Positions 42,001-51,435 are shown, numbered from the stretch's first letter. The stretch is DNA of 64,000 nucleotides from Candidatus Hadersleviella danica (GCA_016711405.1 JADJSZ010000047.1:42226-106225), one strand, 5' to 3'. Notes: generated by a model from the sequence alone, not told the origin. Numbers and translations are program-made.

Positions 42001-44832
42001 ACGCCCACATTAAAGGGGGTGTCGGGGCGTTGCCAATAGTTGACGGTGACCGAGGGGGCTTCGCTGTTGTGGTAGACACGAACGGGTACGAAGGCGGCTA
42101 CGGCTTGGCTACTCCCATCGTCTACAGCGACTTGGAGCAGGTAGCTGGTGGAGGGGATACGGCCGTACCAATACCCATATCCATATTCGCTATCAATCGC
42201 AGGAGCGGTGAAGCTGAATGCGGTGGTTCCGTCCATGTCCGTCTCTTGGTCGGCCAATGGCTCGGGTTCGGGTTGCTCGTCGTAGGAATAATAGTAGACG
42301 TAGGATTGAAAGAAGGTCGCTTCGACATTGGCATTGCTGACGGGTTGGCCGAAGAAGTATTGGCTGGATACCGTAGCGGTCACGGGGTCGCCGGCAAATA
42401 ATAGGGACGGTCGAGCGTTACGCTGACGGTGTAGTCGGGCTTGCGGTAATCTTCCACCTTGAAGGTTTGACTTTTGGTGTAGGTAGGACGGCCGTTGCTC
42501 ACTCCTACCTCGAGCGAAACGAGATAATTCCCCAACATGCCCCCTTCGGTCAGCGCAAATTGGCCGTTAAATGTGCCAAATTCGTTGCTGGTGACGGTGG
42601 CGGTGTGGATGATGTTCTGGCGCGAGTCGCGAATAATGACGGTGGCCGTTACCCCTGCGCCGACGTTGCTCAAAATGGCATCGTCATCACGGCGCAGGAT
42701 GGCTTTGTAGTAGACGGTGTGGCCGGGCTGGTAGAGGGGACGGTCGGTGTAGATGTTGGCGGTGAATGCTTCGCTCCGTTGTCCGCCCGAGTTATTATCC
42801 CAATAAAACCAACTACGGATATTAACGAGGGTGTAGTCGTCGCCGTCTTGGGCGAGAACGGCCGTGGGGGGTGCTGTTGGGGGTAGGGTGAGTTGGGCAC
42901 GGCCGCCGTCATCGGTTGTGCCATTGGCCAAGAGGGAGCCATCGGCCGCGAAAATTTGCACGGGCAGATTGGCTTTGGCCTCCCCGCCGATGGCCGTCAC
43001 CCAAACGAGCACACTGTCGCGGGCACGCTTGGCCACCACTGTATTTTCGGTAATGGCCAACAGGAGTTGGTCGTTGAGAACCCCATCTTGGCGAAGCGAG
43101 AGGACATACAACCCGGCTGGTACTTCGGCGGGAATGGTGAACTCATGGGCGGGGGAGTCGGCGTTGAAGCGCACAATATCGGTCAGCGGCCAACTATAGG
43201 CTACCTCTAGCTCGCTGGTGCGGAAGCGGCGCACGGTTGAGCCGTAATAATCCCACTCTGAATTGGTGTTTTGCACCATCTCGAGGCGGGGGATAAGTTG
43301 GGCGGGGGTGAGGGGATGGAGGGTGGCGAGGAGACCATCGTGAGAGGCGGCTTCTCCCGCATAGCGAGTAAATTGGACGGCTCGACGGCCGTCGGCTTGC
43401 ACCACCTGCATGTTGGCGCCTGAGCCAAAACCAAAAGCGGCCGAAAGCGTGACCGAACTGTTGCTCGTGCGCAACTCGTACTGGAAGGGGGCGGCAAAGG
43501 CGACTTGCCCCGTAGCCAACTCGGCCGTTTCGTCAAACTCAATTTGGTAGGTGAGATTGCGCCCCAATTCGATGTTGGGCATGAGGGTTAAGGTTTGAGC
43601 ATCTACCCATTTGTGGGTGGTCGAAAGGGGTGGGGTGATTTGTAGGGCGGCGTAAGTGCTGGTTGGCTCCATCGGGCGGTCAAACACGATGGTGATTTCT
43701 TCGTCCCCATCTTCATTGAGGAGGTTGTGGGATGCACGGAGGAAGGGTGTGTAGGACCGAAAGTGGCGAGGGTTTGGGCGGGGTAAGCGAGGCCGTCGTC
43801 GAGGGCAATATCAGCCGTGAGTGTCAGCGTATACACCTGCCCTGAGGGAAAGGAGCCTCCCTCAGGCGTAAAGAACCAGTGGGTGAGCCCTTCTACCCAT
43901 ACGCCATCTACCTCTGGCTCAATCTCCAACGATTGGGTGAGGCCACGGAAAAAGCTCATTTCGTAGTTGGGTTGGAGGATGAGGGGAGCGGAGCGGTTTT
44001 CGGCCGTGGGGGGCACGGCTCTTAGCGTGGGTTCCGTCAACGCATATTCCCATGTTTGGGCGGGAACCATCGCCCCCTGTGTGCTATACACCGTCTGGCT
44101 CAGGCTAAGGGTGTATACCACCCCCAATTGCATGGGAGCTTGGAGGAGAATGTCCACCACCCGTGGGTTGCTATTGCTCCAAGAGGTTTCATAAGGCAGG
44201 TTGGGGGTGATTTGCAACGCCTGCTCCACGCTGGCGGTGTCCATCGTTTGGCCAAAGGAAAGGGCGAGAATCGGCCGAGTGGTGTTAAAGGTTGTCCCTG
44301 TGCTAGGCAGGGCGACGACGGTGGTCGCCCCCAAGGAACTGAGTTGCCATTCGGGGCGATTGGGAATGGGGTCGCCAGCGGCCGTGCGGAGGTTGTCACT
44401 CAGGTGGAGGGTGTAGGTGGTTGCCTCCATAAATTCGTTGGGAGTGAAGGTGAAGGTGGTGCGGCTCTCGTCCCATGCCCTGCCCCCACTCAATCGAGGG
44501 GTGATGGAAAGGGGGTTGTCCGAGCTTTCCACATCCATTGGGGTGCTGAAGTGGATGGTGATGGGTTGGTCGGCTGGGTAACGTTCTAGCGACAAGTCTT
44601 CGGCCAGCCAGAGTTCGGCCGTGGCGGGCACGGCCGTGGCCGTTGGCGTAGGGGGAATGGGGGTGGCGGTGGCCGTTGGCACAGCCGTGGCCGTCGCCGT
44701 GGCGGTGCTGGTGGGGGGCACGGCCGTTGGCTCGGGCAAGAAGGTGGCCGTCGGTTGGGGCGTTGGGGCAGGCAAGCGTTGGCAAGCCAGCAGAAGCAAA
44801 ATAGAAAGGCAGAGGAGGAGGCGTTTTTTCAT
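39056..44832 (-). CDS. alpha-2-macroglobulin-like lipoprotein (many frameshifts, internal deletion)
   Basis: About 1,900 residues on the minus strand, spread over several frames. RLLLCLSILLLLACQRLPAP is a lipoprotein signal (LLAC), followed by a Thr/Pro linker. Several MG-like beta domains follow (FKVEDYRKPDYTVSVTLDRP marks the MG2-MG3 region). The thioester is PYGCVEQTMSR (about 40,450). The alpha-alpha toroid continues to HNKTMASDTRTTAFVVTAMS, and the receptor-like end has YYWREYGYNYKEVFADRVSF. Frame changes lie near 43720, 42390, 41370, 40850, 39337 and 39265, several in G or C runs. About 25 residues that normally follow YGFQH (the GGWGWW segment) are missing near 40300. Such proteins trap proteases outside the cell, usually with penicillin-binding protein 1C, which is not seen here. 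Confidence 0.82.
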
Positions 44833-45311
44833 GGCGTTCACCCGTGGGCAGAGAGAGTGAGAGAGAGGAAAAGAAAAGGGGGGGAAGGGGGCAGGTTTCC
44901 TCTATCTCTATCTCCTGTCTCTATCTGAATAGTTAAGGATATTCTAACCAATGATGCGCGGCGGGGGATGGCGGGTAGGGGTTGTCTACCCTACGGAAAG
45001 GGTACGCTGGGAAAAAAGGGGCGGCGTGTCGCTTAGGTACAGAGAAAAATAATTCCAACCTAAAACGAAACACGAATTTCACGAATTTTCGAATTTCAAT
45101 AGATTCGGGAAATTCGTGTCTTCGTGAAATTCGTGTCAAAAAATTCTTCACCCGTCAGGATAGTTAAATTTTGGGAATGGCCTTAATAGTTATCCCAACA
45201 GGTTCCCCGCAAACATTTTACAAATCTCATAAAGTTTTTGCACAAGAAACGTGAGTTTGATTGGTACGCTTCCCCAATACATTCAGCAACCGTTTTGGAG
45301 GATTACGAAAC
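44833..45311. repeat. spacer with GAGAGAGAGG, CACGAATTTCACGAA and TATCTCTATCTC words
   Basis: AGAGAGTGAGAGAGAGGAAA with CTCTATCTCTATCTCCTGTC (44856-44925), then CACGAATTTCACGAATTTTC (45070) answered by GGAAATTCGTGTCTTCGTGA and AATTCGTGTC (45109-45136). From 45170 to 45294 the DNA is AT-rich with no repeat, likely the promoter region of the CotH-like gene (TTTTGCACAAGAAAC, no clear -10). No RNA gene seen. Confidence 0.55.
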
Positions 45312-46955
45312 ATGTCACCCACTTTGCAATTTATGAAACGATTTTTACTTTTACTTGGCCTGCTCCTATTGGCCTCCGCCTGCACGGCCGAGGAACCCAC
45401 CAACACAGCGCAGGATGCGGCCGTGGCCAGTAATTCCACCACCACCAGTGATAGCCAAACGGTGGTACAAACGGCCGCTGGGAACCCATCGGCCAGCACC
45501 ACCCGCCCCGCAGGCTGGGCCGAAGAAAGCCACAGCAACGACGTAGACCCCAACTACGAAGTCGTTTACCCCCAAGACAAGGTCAACCAAATCACCATCA
45601 CCATTGCCCCCGAAGATTGGACGGCGATGCAAGCCAACATGACCGAGTTATATGGCGAAGCGGGTACAGATGAGGGTGGTTTTGGCGGCCGTATGCCTCC
45701 CCCCGCTGGGGGTGGCATGGGCGAACCGCCCGCAGGGATGGGACGGCCGCCCATCGGTGAAGGTGGCTTTCCCCCACCCGCTGGGGGCGGCATGGGCGGC
45801 GGCGGTGATTTTGCCGCCGAAAACCCCATGTGGGTGGCGGCCACCATCGAATTTGAGGGGCACACATGGACCAACGTCGGTGTGCGCTACAAGGGCAACT
45901 CCTCCCTGATGAGTGGCTGGCGCAGTGGCGAGGACAAGCTCCCCTTCAAGCTCGATTTTGACGAGTTTGAGGACATCTACCCCGAAATAGACAACCAACG
46001 CTTCTACGGCTTCCAACAGCTCTCCTTGGCCAATGGCTTTGGCGATGCGGCCTACATGCGCGACGCGCTGACCTATGATTTACTCGAGGAAGCGGGGCTG
46101 GTCGCGGCCGAAACCGCCTACTACGAAGTCAGCCTCGATTATGGCGAAGGGCCTGTGAATTTGGGGCTATACGTGGCCATTGAAGTGATAGACGATACCG
46201 TTGTGGAGCGCCATTTTGGCGACGACAGCGGCAACATCTACGAAGGGGATGGCCAAGCGGTGACATTGGCCGAGGGCACGGCCGAGCAACTGGCCGACAG
46301 CTTCCCCAAAGAGAACAACAAAGATGAGGCGGATTGGAGCGACCTCGAAGCCCTGTACAACGCCCTCCATTCTGACCAGCGCACCACCAACCCCGAGGCG
46401 TGGCGCACCGAATTAGAGGCGGTCTTTGATGTGGATAGCTTTTTGCACTGGCTGGCTCTTAGTGCCACCCTGCAACATTGGGACACCTATGGCAGTATGA
46501 CCCACAATTTTTACCTCTACAACAACCCCGAGACGGGGCAATTGACATGGATTTCGTGGGATCATAATTTGGTGTTGGGTGGGTTGGGGGGCGGGCCAAA
46601 CGGGCAAAACGAGGCGCAAGGGCAACCCGCCGCTGTGGACGGCCGGGGTGGCCCCGGCGGCCGTCAAAATGTCTCTTTCGACAAGGCCGAGGTGGGCGAA
46701 AACTGGCCGCTCATCCGCTACTTGCTGGATGACCCCGTTTATAACGCGCTTTATGTGGATTATCTCGAGGAAACCAGCACCCTGTTCGACCCCGAAGCGT
46801 TGGCGGAAAAATACCAAGCATGGGCGGCCGTGATTGAGCCGTATGCGGCCGAGGAAGATGGCGATGAAGCGTTCGCGGCGGCCGTGCAAGCCCTCACCGA
46901 GCGCACCTATGCCCAAGCTGAGGCATTGGCCACCTTCTTGGCAACTCAGCCCTAA
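45312..46955 (+). CDS. CotH-family lipoprotein
   Basis: 548 residues. FMKRFLLLLGLLLLASACTA is a lipoprotein signal with lipobox ASAC. DKVNQITITIAPEDWTAMQA is the usual CotH N-terminal strand (x-I-x-I-x-I-x-x-x-D-W). Then comes a Gly/Pro/Met-rich insert with two near-copies of MPPPAGGGMG. TNVGVRYKGNSSLMSGWRSG is the conserved G-x-R-x-K-G-N-S, KLPFKLDFDEFEDI the following Lys-x-D-F. NLGLYVAIEVIDDTVVERHF and WISWDHNLVLGG complete the kinase-like core (CotH is an atypical protein kinase). A shared CotH signature is present, so it could phosphorylate extracytoplasmic proteins, or be a structural relative. Good Shine-Dalgarno GGAGGATTACGAAAC. Confidence 0.9.
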   Translation: MSPTLQFMKRFLLLLGLLLLASACTAEEPTNTAQDAAVASNSTTTSDSQTVVQTAAGNPSASTTRPAGWAEESHSNDVDPNYEVVYPQDKVNQITITIAPEDWTAMQANMTELYGEAGTDEGGFGGRMPPPAGGGMGEPPAGMGRPPIGEGGFPPPAGGGMGGGGDFAAENPMWVAATIEFEGHTWTNVGVRYKGNSSLMSGWRSGEDKLPFKLDFDEFEDIYPEIDNQRFYGFQQLSLANGFGDAAYMRDALTYDLLEEAGLVAAETAYYEVSLDYGEGPVNLGLYVAIEVIDDTVVERHFGDDSGNIYEGDGQAVTLAEGTAEQLADSFPKENNKDEADWSDLEALYNALHSDQRTTNPEAWRTELEAVFDVDSFLHWLALSATLQHWDTYGSMTHNFYLYNNPETGQLTWISWDHNLVLGGLGGGPNGQNEAQGQPAAVDGRGGPGGRQNVSFDKAEVGENWPLIRYLLDDPVYNALYVDYLEETSTLFDPEALAEKYQAWAAVIEPYAAEEDGDEAFAAAVQALTERTYAQAEALATFLATQP

Positions 46956-46969
46956 AAGACCCTTTTTCT

Positions 46970-47049
46970 CTTTTAACGCAAAGGCGCAAAGACGCAGAGA
47001 ATGCTCCTTTGCGTCTTTGCGCGTCCCCTCGTCAAAGAGTTTCAGCTTC
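46970..47049. repeat. AACGCAAAGGCGCAAAGACGC hairpin
   Basis: AACGCAAAGGCGCAAAGACG then CCTTTGCGTCTTTGCGCGTC pair as an imperfect stem. I know a similar word in many unrelated bacterial genomes. It separates the CotH-like gene from a convergent gene. Confidence 0.65.
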
Positions 47050-47988
47050 TCAGCCAGCCGCTAAATCTACATTCCCCCCGCTGAGCAAAACCCCCACCCG
47101 ACGGCCGTGTGCCACCCGCCCCGCCAGCAAAGCGGCCAGAGGAAGCGCGGCCGTTGGCTCCACCACAATTTTCAGCCGCCCCCACAACCAATTCAGTGCC
47201 AGCCGAATTTCATCATCGGTGGCGACGGTCATATCGGCCACATATTGGCGCATGACGGCCAAATTGTGGTGGCCAATAAAGCGCGTCCGCGCTCCGTCGG
47301 CAATGGTTTGGGGCAAATGCTCGAGGGCGATGATTTCCCCCGCCCGCCACGAACGGCCAGCATCGTCCCCTGTGGCGGGTTCTACACCCACCACGCGACA
47401 AGTGGGGCAGAGCGCGGCCGTGGCCAGTGCCGCGCCGCTAACCAGTCCCCCACCCCCCACAGGAACCAACAACTCATCCAGCGGGCCAATCTCCTCAAAA
47501 AATTCCCATGCGGCCGTGCCCTGCCCCGCAATGACAGCGGGGTTGTCGTAGGGGTGGATGAGGGTGTAGCCGTGGTCGTGCGCCAGCGCGGCCGATGTTT
47601 TTTCGCGCTCCACGGCGGGCACGGTGACAATTTCGGCTCCATAAGCGGCCGTGGCGGCGCGTTTAATGGCGGGCGCATCGGGCGGCATGACTACGACCGC
47701 CCGCACCCCTTGCAGGGCGGCGGCCAAGGCCACCCCTTGGGCATGGTTGCCGCTGGAGTGGGTGACGACCCCTTTTTGCTTTTGCTCGGCCGTGAGTTGG
47801 GCGATGGCGTTATAGGCTCCCCGAAACTTAAACGCTCCCACCCGCTGAAAGTTCTCGCACTTGAAGAAAATTTGTGCCCCAACCTCTTGGTTCAGGGCTT
47901 GTGAAGTGAGGACAGGGGTGTGGTGTACCACCCCGCGCAAACGCATCATCGCTTGCGCCACGTGGTTGGGAGTGAGGGGGGAAGACAT
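47050..47988 (-). CDS. threonine dehydratase / serine racemase-like PLP enzyme
   Basis: 313 residues, fold-type II. FKCENFQRVGAFKFRGAYNA contains the PLP lysine in K-F-R-G-A. VTHSSGNHAQGVALAAALQG is the substrate-carboxylate loop, and ELLVPVGGGGLVSGAALATA the tetraglycine phosphate-binding loop. VLLSGGNVDL carries the serine that contacts the pyridine nitrogen. There is no C-terminal ACT domain, so it is the catabolic (TdcB-like), serine racemase or hydroxyaspartate dehydratase type rather than IlvA. Cytosolic. The upstream element of AAGTGAAAAGT words fills its leader on this strand. Confidence 0.9.
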   Translation of the reverse strand: MSSPLTPNHVAQAMMRLRGVVHHTPVLTSQALNQEVGAQIFFKCENFQRVGAFKFRGAYNAIAQLTAEQKQKGVVTHSSGNHAQGVALAAALQGVRAVVVMPPDAPAIKRAATAAYGAEIVTVPAVEREKTSAALAHDHGYTLIHPYDNPAVIAGQGTAAWEFFEEIGPLDELLVPVGGGGLVSGAALATAALCPTCRVVGVEPATGDDAGRSWRAGEIIALEHLPQTIADGARTRFIGHHNLAVMRQYVADMTVATDDEIRLALNWLWGRLKIVVEPTAALPLAALLAGRVAHGRRVGVLLSGGNVDLAAG

Positions 47989-47995
47989 GGGGAAG

Positions 47996-48078
47996 TGAGA
48001 CGTAAAAAGTGAAAAGTGAGAAGTGAAAGGTAGTGGGTAGTGCCCACTTTTTACCTTTTACTTTTTACTTTTTACTTC
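47996..48078. repeat. stutter hairpin, AAGTGAAAAGTGAGAAG family
   Basis: GTAAAAAGTGAAAAGTGAGA with AGTGAAAGG (48002-48030), loop TAGTGGGTAGTG, right arm CCCACTTTTTACCTTTTACT with TTTTACTTTTTACTTCAC. Same family as 981-1070. Confidence 0.7.
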
Positions 48079-48434
48079 ACAAATTGGGCGACTTGGCTGG
48101 GGAAGTTGGCCACGCTGATGGGTTTGGTGATGCACCCATCGAAATTGTACCGTTGCACCATCTGTTCGGCCGTTTCGGGGGGCCATGCGGTAATGGCCAC
48201 GATGGGCACACCTTGCAGATGGGGCACTTGGCGCAACATCGCCCCAATGGTTGGCCCATCAAAATCGGGCAGACCAATGTCCATGAGAATGAGGTCGGGC
48301 TGGTTGTCCATGGCCATGTTCAAGCCAGTTTCACCATCGGCCGCGAAAAGCAGGTTGTAGCCGTGCTTGGTCAACACGCGCTCGACAAGAATGCGGTTGG
48401 CGGAGTTGTCTTCAATGTACAGAATGGTTTTCAT
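48072..48434 (-). CDS. single-domain response regulator
   Basis: 121 residues, all receiver. MKTILYIEDNSANRILVERV carries the acidic pair (E-D), LILMDIGLPDFDGPTIGAML the phospho-acceptor Asp (about residue 53), VAITAWPPE the Thr switch and CITKPISVANFPSQV the Lys-Pro. No output domain. The gene lies next to a PPOX-type protein and no kinase is visible; such stand-alone receivers often act in phosphorelays or polar localisation, as DivK does. ATG 48434. Confidence 0.92.
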   Translation of the reverse strand: MKTILYIEDNSANRILVERVLTKHGYNLLFAADGETGLNMAMDNQPDLILMDIGLPDFDGPTIGAMLRQVPHLQGVPIVAITAWPPETAEQMVQRYNFDGCITKPISVANFPSQVAQFVK

Positions 48435-48487
48435 GGGAGCAACGCGGGGGCAGGGAAGTGCGTTTGTTTATGGCTCTTCCCTGCCTT

Positions 48488-48874
48488 TTAATGCGCCATC
48501 ACGCGGGTGGGTTCAATCTTGTAGATGCACCGTTGTTCGTCGGGGGTGTTGGTGCGGAACGGCCGTCCAAAATATTGCTCCGAAAGCTGGTCAATATGTT
48601 CATGGGCGGCGGGGCCTTCCACAATTTCCACGACACGGCCGCGTACTTCCAGATAGCGGTAGGGGTTGGTGGGGTCAAGGGCGCAGATGGTCACGTCGGG
48701 GCGGTCGCGCATGTTGCGGTCTTTTTGCCGCCCGACGGCCGAATTGACCCAGATTTGCTGGCCGTGTCGGTCACACCACACGGGTGTCACTTGCGGCGAG
48801 CCATCGGGCATGAGGGTGGCCAAAGTGACCACCACAGGAGTATCGAGTAAGTCGAGGTGCGTTTCGGGAAGCAT
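48488..48874 (-). CDS. PPOX-class F420/FMN-dependent protein
   Basis: 129 residues with the split-barrel flavin-binding fold. VVTLATLMPDGSPQVTPVWC is the N-terminal strand pair (T-L-x-P-D-G-x-P-x-x-x-P-V-W), IWVNSAVGRQKDRNMRDRPD the flavin-phosphate contact (R-x-K-x-R-N-x-R-x-x-P), and YRYLEVRGRVVEI the next strand. This resembles the F420-dependent PPOX group of actinobacteria and Chloroflexi rather than PdxH. Substrate unknown. The upstream receiver gene on the same strand may be co-transcribed (53-base gap). Confidence 0.9.
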   Translation of the reverse strand: MLPETHLDLLDTPVVVTLATLMPDGSPQVTPVWCDRHGQQIWVNSAVGRQKDRNMRDRPDVTICALDPTNPYRYLEVRGRVVEIVEGPAAHEHIDQLSEQYFGRPFRTNTPDEQRCIYKIEPTRVMAH

Positions 48875-48883
48875 GGGAGGGAG

Positions 48884-48942
48884 ATCTGAGTGCTGAGTAC
48901 TGAGTTGGTACTCAGCACTTTCAACTCAGCACTCAGCACTAA
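48884..48942. repeat. stutter hairpin, GAGTGCTGAGTACTGAGT family
   Basis: TGAGTGCTGAGTACTGAGTT then ACTCAGCACTTTCAACTCAG and CACTCAGCACTAATT. Between two minus-strand genes. Confidence 0.7.
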
Positions 48943-49191
48943 TTAAGCAGGTGGTGGCACAGGCAAGTCGGCCTCGGCCGTGTTTTGCCATTTCTCCCCT
49001 TCTTCAATCAGCATCACGGGGATGCCATCGCGGATGGGGTATTTGAACCCGAATCGTCGCAGACGAGCCAACTGTTTTTGGCAAGGCGCAAACGGCCGGG
49101 GGTCGCCGTACTTCTCTTTTTCTTGCACAGCCTTGGGGCACCGCAAAATCTCGAATAGCTCTTGGCTAATGGGCATGGTTGTATCGGTCAT
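48943..49191 (-). CDS. Trm112-like small protein with degenerate zinc site
   Basis: 83 residues. ISQELFEILRCPKAVQEKEK is the Trm112 opening; in the family it continues C-P-x-C, but here only one Cys of the first pair is present, and a second lies in FAPCQKQLARLRRFGFKYPI. RDGIPVMLIEEGEKW is the conserved C-terminal strand (the 'DGIPxML' motif). Trm112 in eukaryotes activates methyltransferases; in bacteria the homologues are tiny proteins of unknown partner. The loss of the usual four-Cys knot suggests it no longer binds zinc. Located between repeat-filled spacers. Confidence 0.8.
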   Translation of the reverse strand: MTDTTMPISQELFEILRCPKAVQEKEKYGDPRPFAPCQKQLARLRRFGFKYPIRDGIPVMLIEEGEKWQNTAEADLPVPPPA

Positions 49192-49199
49192 TGGTTCTC

Positions 49200-49260
49200 C
49201 TGAGAGTGGTTAGTGGTTAGTGGTTAGTGTGTTCAGTTCCGCATTCCGCATTCCGCATTA
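49200..49260. repeat. GTGGTTAGTGG and TTCCGCATTCCGC word halves
   Basis: GAGTGGTTAGTGGTTAGTGG and TTAGTG, then TTCCGCATTCCGCATTCCGC. The last three codons of the SUMF1 gene are reached at its right end. Confidence 0.6.
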
Positions 49261-51435
49261 TTCATCAGCCACATCAAAGGCACAGCGGAAGCCGAGGTCG
49301 GCGCGGAGGGCGGTGGGGCGGAACCAGTTGCGATTGGCACTGCGGATGCGTTCGGCCGTGCTGTCTATCGTCCACGAGCCGCCGCGCACGACACGCCCTT
49401 CGCCTTGGGGTGCGCCGGGTGGGTCTTCGGTGGCGCCCCAATCGTAATAATCTTCGGCATACCAATCGTTCGTCCATTCCCACAAACTGCCCGCCAGTTG
49501 GTACACCCCAAACGGGCTGGCGCCATCAGGCAAAGCAGTAACGGGAAGGAGATTGGCAAATTCGGCTCCATAGACAGCGCGGGCGGGGTTGGGCAAATCG
49601 TTGCCCCACGGATAGAGACGGCCGTCGCTTCCCCGTGACGCATATTCCCATTCCGCCTCGCTGGGCAAACGGCCGCCCACCCAACTACAATAATCCCGCG
49701 CCCCAAACCAACTGACGTTGTTGATGGGGTAATCCTCAAAGCCGCGCCGTGCTAGATATGTCGTGCCATTATAAACCAAAAATGTGTCGGATGTTTCGGT
49801 GGTGGTGCGGGCGCAATCAAGGCTGTTGCAAGCGGCCGTGTGTGTCCCCAAATCATTCAGGAACCCCGCATATTGGGTCACACTGACCAGATATTGGTCG
49901 AGATAAAAGGCGCTGATGCTGACGGAGCGCACAGGCCGCTCATCAAAATCGGAGTCGGGGACATCTTCTTCCGAACCGCGCAAACAGGTTCCCGCTGGGA
50001 TGAGGCGCATGGGCATTTCATCGAGGGGGCGGATAAAAAGGTCGGGGTTGGCAGTCGTTTCTGGCTCGGCCGTTGGTTCGGCCGTGGGGGTGCTGGTGGG
50101 TTGCTCCTCGGGGGTGGCTGTAATGATAACCACCAGCGGCGTGGGGTATCGGCGGGGGCGAGGTGGGGGTGGGTGGCGCGGGGTTGGGCTGGGTTCGGCC
50201 GTGGCGGTAGCGGTGGGTGGTGGGTCCGTGGGGGTGGGTTGCACCACAGCCACGGCCGTTGGCGTGGCCGTTGCTCCTGCCAGCAAGGGGGGCAATTGCC
50301 AAATGGCCACGGCCGCCACCAAACCCATCACCAAAAAGGGAACCAGCCAGCGCGACCAACGGTCTGGGGCGGGGGTGGGGGCTGGGGGTGAAGTGGGTTG
50401 TGAACGGCCGTTAACGGGCAACTCGGGCAAGCGCACAGTGCTTTTGGTAGCCGAGGCTTGAATGAGCGTGTTCGGGACTGTGCGCGGGTCGAGGGGCGGT
50501 TGGAGGTCGTTGTACTCGGGGCTTCGCGCCACAGCCATCACATCAGTCAGCGAGATTTGGCGGATGTGGTGGAGGCGGCCGTGTTCATAGAGCAAGCGAC
50601 AAAATTGGCGCAAATAATAGGGGTTGCCGGCCGTGAGGCGCACGATATGGTCGGCGACTTCCTGAAACAGGTAGACAGGCATCATGTACCGCACAAAATC
50701 CCGCGCTTCAACCGCTGGGTTCAGGGGCATGAGCCGATGGGCGACGAAGGGAACTCCATTGAGTTGGTCGGCTAACTGGTCGGGAAAGGTGGTACTTGTC
50801 CAGAGGGTATGCAAGCGAGGATATTGCTCCACCAACTTGGACAAAGCGAACAAAAAGGCGCGGCCTTCATTGCTCTGTTTGAGCAAAAAGTCCACATCAT
50901 CTATCAGAATGAGCAGGTGTTGGTGTTGGGGGAGGGTTTGGAAGCCTAAGTCGAGGACTTTGGTGCGCAGATTGGCGGCGGGGTCGGCCATGAAGCTGTT
51001 TTTGCTCAGGCTGGGCAGGGTCACGCCCTCCGCTTTGAATTGGGTGACAAGGTGGCGGTCTAGCACCCACATCCACGGCTCTTGGCGGCGGGCAAGTTGC
51101 CGCGCTTCGAGGCGTAAGCAGACGAATTGTTGCCCCATTTTGCCTTGCAACATTTGGCCGAGCACGGCCGTTTTGCCCATATAAGTCTCGCCGTAGAGCA
51201 GTAAGGGGACTTTTTTGGCGGGGGGTTCGGTGGAAGTGCTTGAGGGGAGGAGGGTGCGTTGCACCCATTTGTAGACATCGTCACGGCCGTAAAAGGGGAT
51301 GTTTTCGTCATCTTGCAGGGGGTTCACGGCCGCCCACAAAGAAGAAGGGGGTGATTCAGCCAAAATTGGCTCTAGCACCGCTACTTCTAGGTCATCCATT
51401 TCTGGGTCGTCTACTTCAAACTCTTGCTCTTCCAT
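49258..51435 (-). CDS. transmembrane ATPase with extracellular SUMF1/FGE domain
   Basis: About 726 residues. The cytosolic N-terminus holds an AAA-like module: YGETYMGKTAVLGQML is a Walker A (G-x4-G-K-T), HLLILIDDVDFLLKQS a Walker B, and LTAGNPYYLRQFCRLLYEHG the sensor/C-terminal helical part typical of STAND/Orc-type ATPases. One span follows (WLVPFLVMGLVAAVAIWQLP), then a long Pro/Thr-rich stalk. The outside domain is a formylglycine-generating/SUMF1 fold with LIPAGTCLRGSEED, YPINNVSWFGARDYCSWVGG, RLPSEAEWEYASRGSDGRLY and VRGGSWTIDSTAERIRSANR. The Cys residues used for catalysis in true FGE are not evident, so this is probably a binding domain. The protein may sense an external ligand and switch a cytoplasmic ATPase. 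Confidence 0.88.
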   Translation of the reverse strand: MEEQEFEVDDPEMDDLEVAVLEPILAESPPSSLWAAVNPLQDDENIPFYGRDDVYKWVQRTLLPSSTSTEPPAKKVPLLLYGETYMGKTAVLGQMLQGKMGQQFVCLRLEARQLARRQEPWMWVLDRHLVTQFKAEGVTLPSLSKNSFMADPAANLRTKVLDLGFQTLPQHQHLLILIDDVDFLLKQSNEGRAFLFALSKLVEQYPRLHTLWTSTTFPDQLADQLNGVPFVAHRLMPLNPAVEARDFVRYMMPVYLFQEVADHIVRLTAGNPYYLRQFCRLLYEHGRLHHIRQISLTDVMAVARSPEYNDLQPPLDPRTVPNTLIQASATKSTVRLPELPVNGRSQPTSPPAPTPAPDRWSRWLVPFLVMGLVAAVAIWQLPPLLAGATATPTAVAVVQPTPTDPPPTATATAEPSPTPRHPPPPRPRRYPTPLVVIITATPEEQPTSTPTAEPTAEPETTANPDLFIRPLDEMPMRLIPAGTCLRGSEEDVPDSDFDERPVRSVSISAFYLDQYLVSVTQYAGFLNDLGTHTAACNSLDCARTTTETSDTFLVYNGTTYLARRGFEDYPINNVSWFGARDYCSWVGGRLPSEAEWEYASRGSDGRLYPWGNDLPNPARAVYGAEFANLLPVTALPDGASPFGVYQLAGSLWEWTNDWYAEDYYDWGATEDPPGAPQGEGRVVRGGSWTIDSTAERIRSANRNWFRPTALRADLGFRCAFDVADE

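Noticed and set aside
44982..45167. Plus-strand ORF starting MSTLRKGYAG
   Set aside because: It translates the CACGAATTTCACGAA repeat and its inverse; no codon bias and no ribosome-binding site.
49258..51435. Diversity-generating retroelement target (SUMF1 C-type-lectin fold)
   Set aside because: No reverse transcriptase, template repeat or variable-repeat copy of the C-terminus found in the window.
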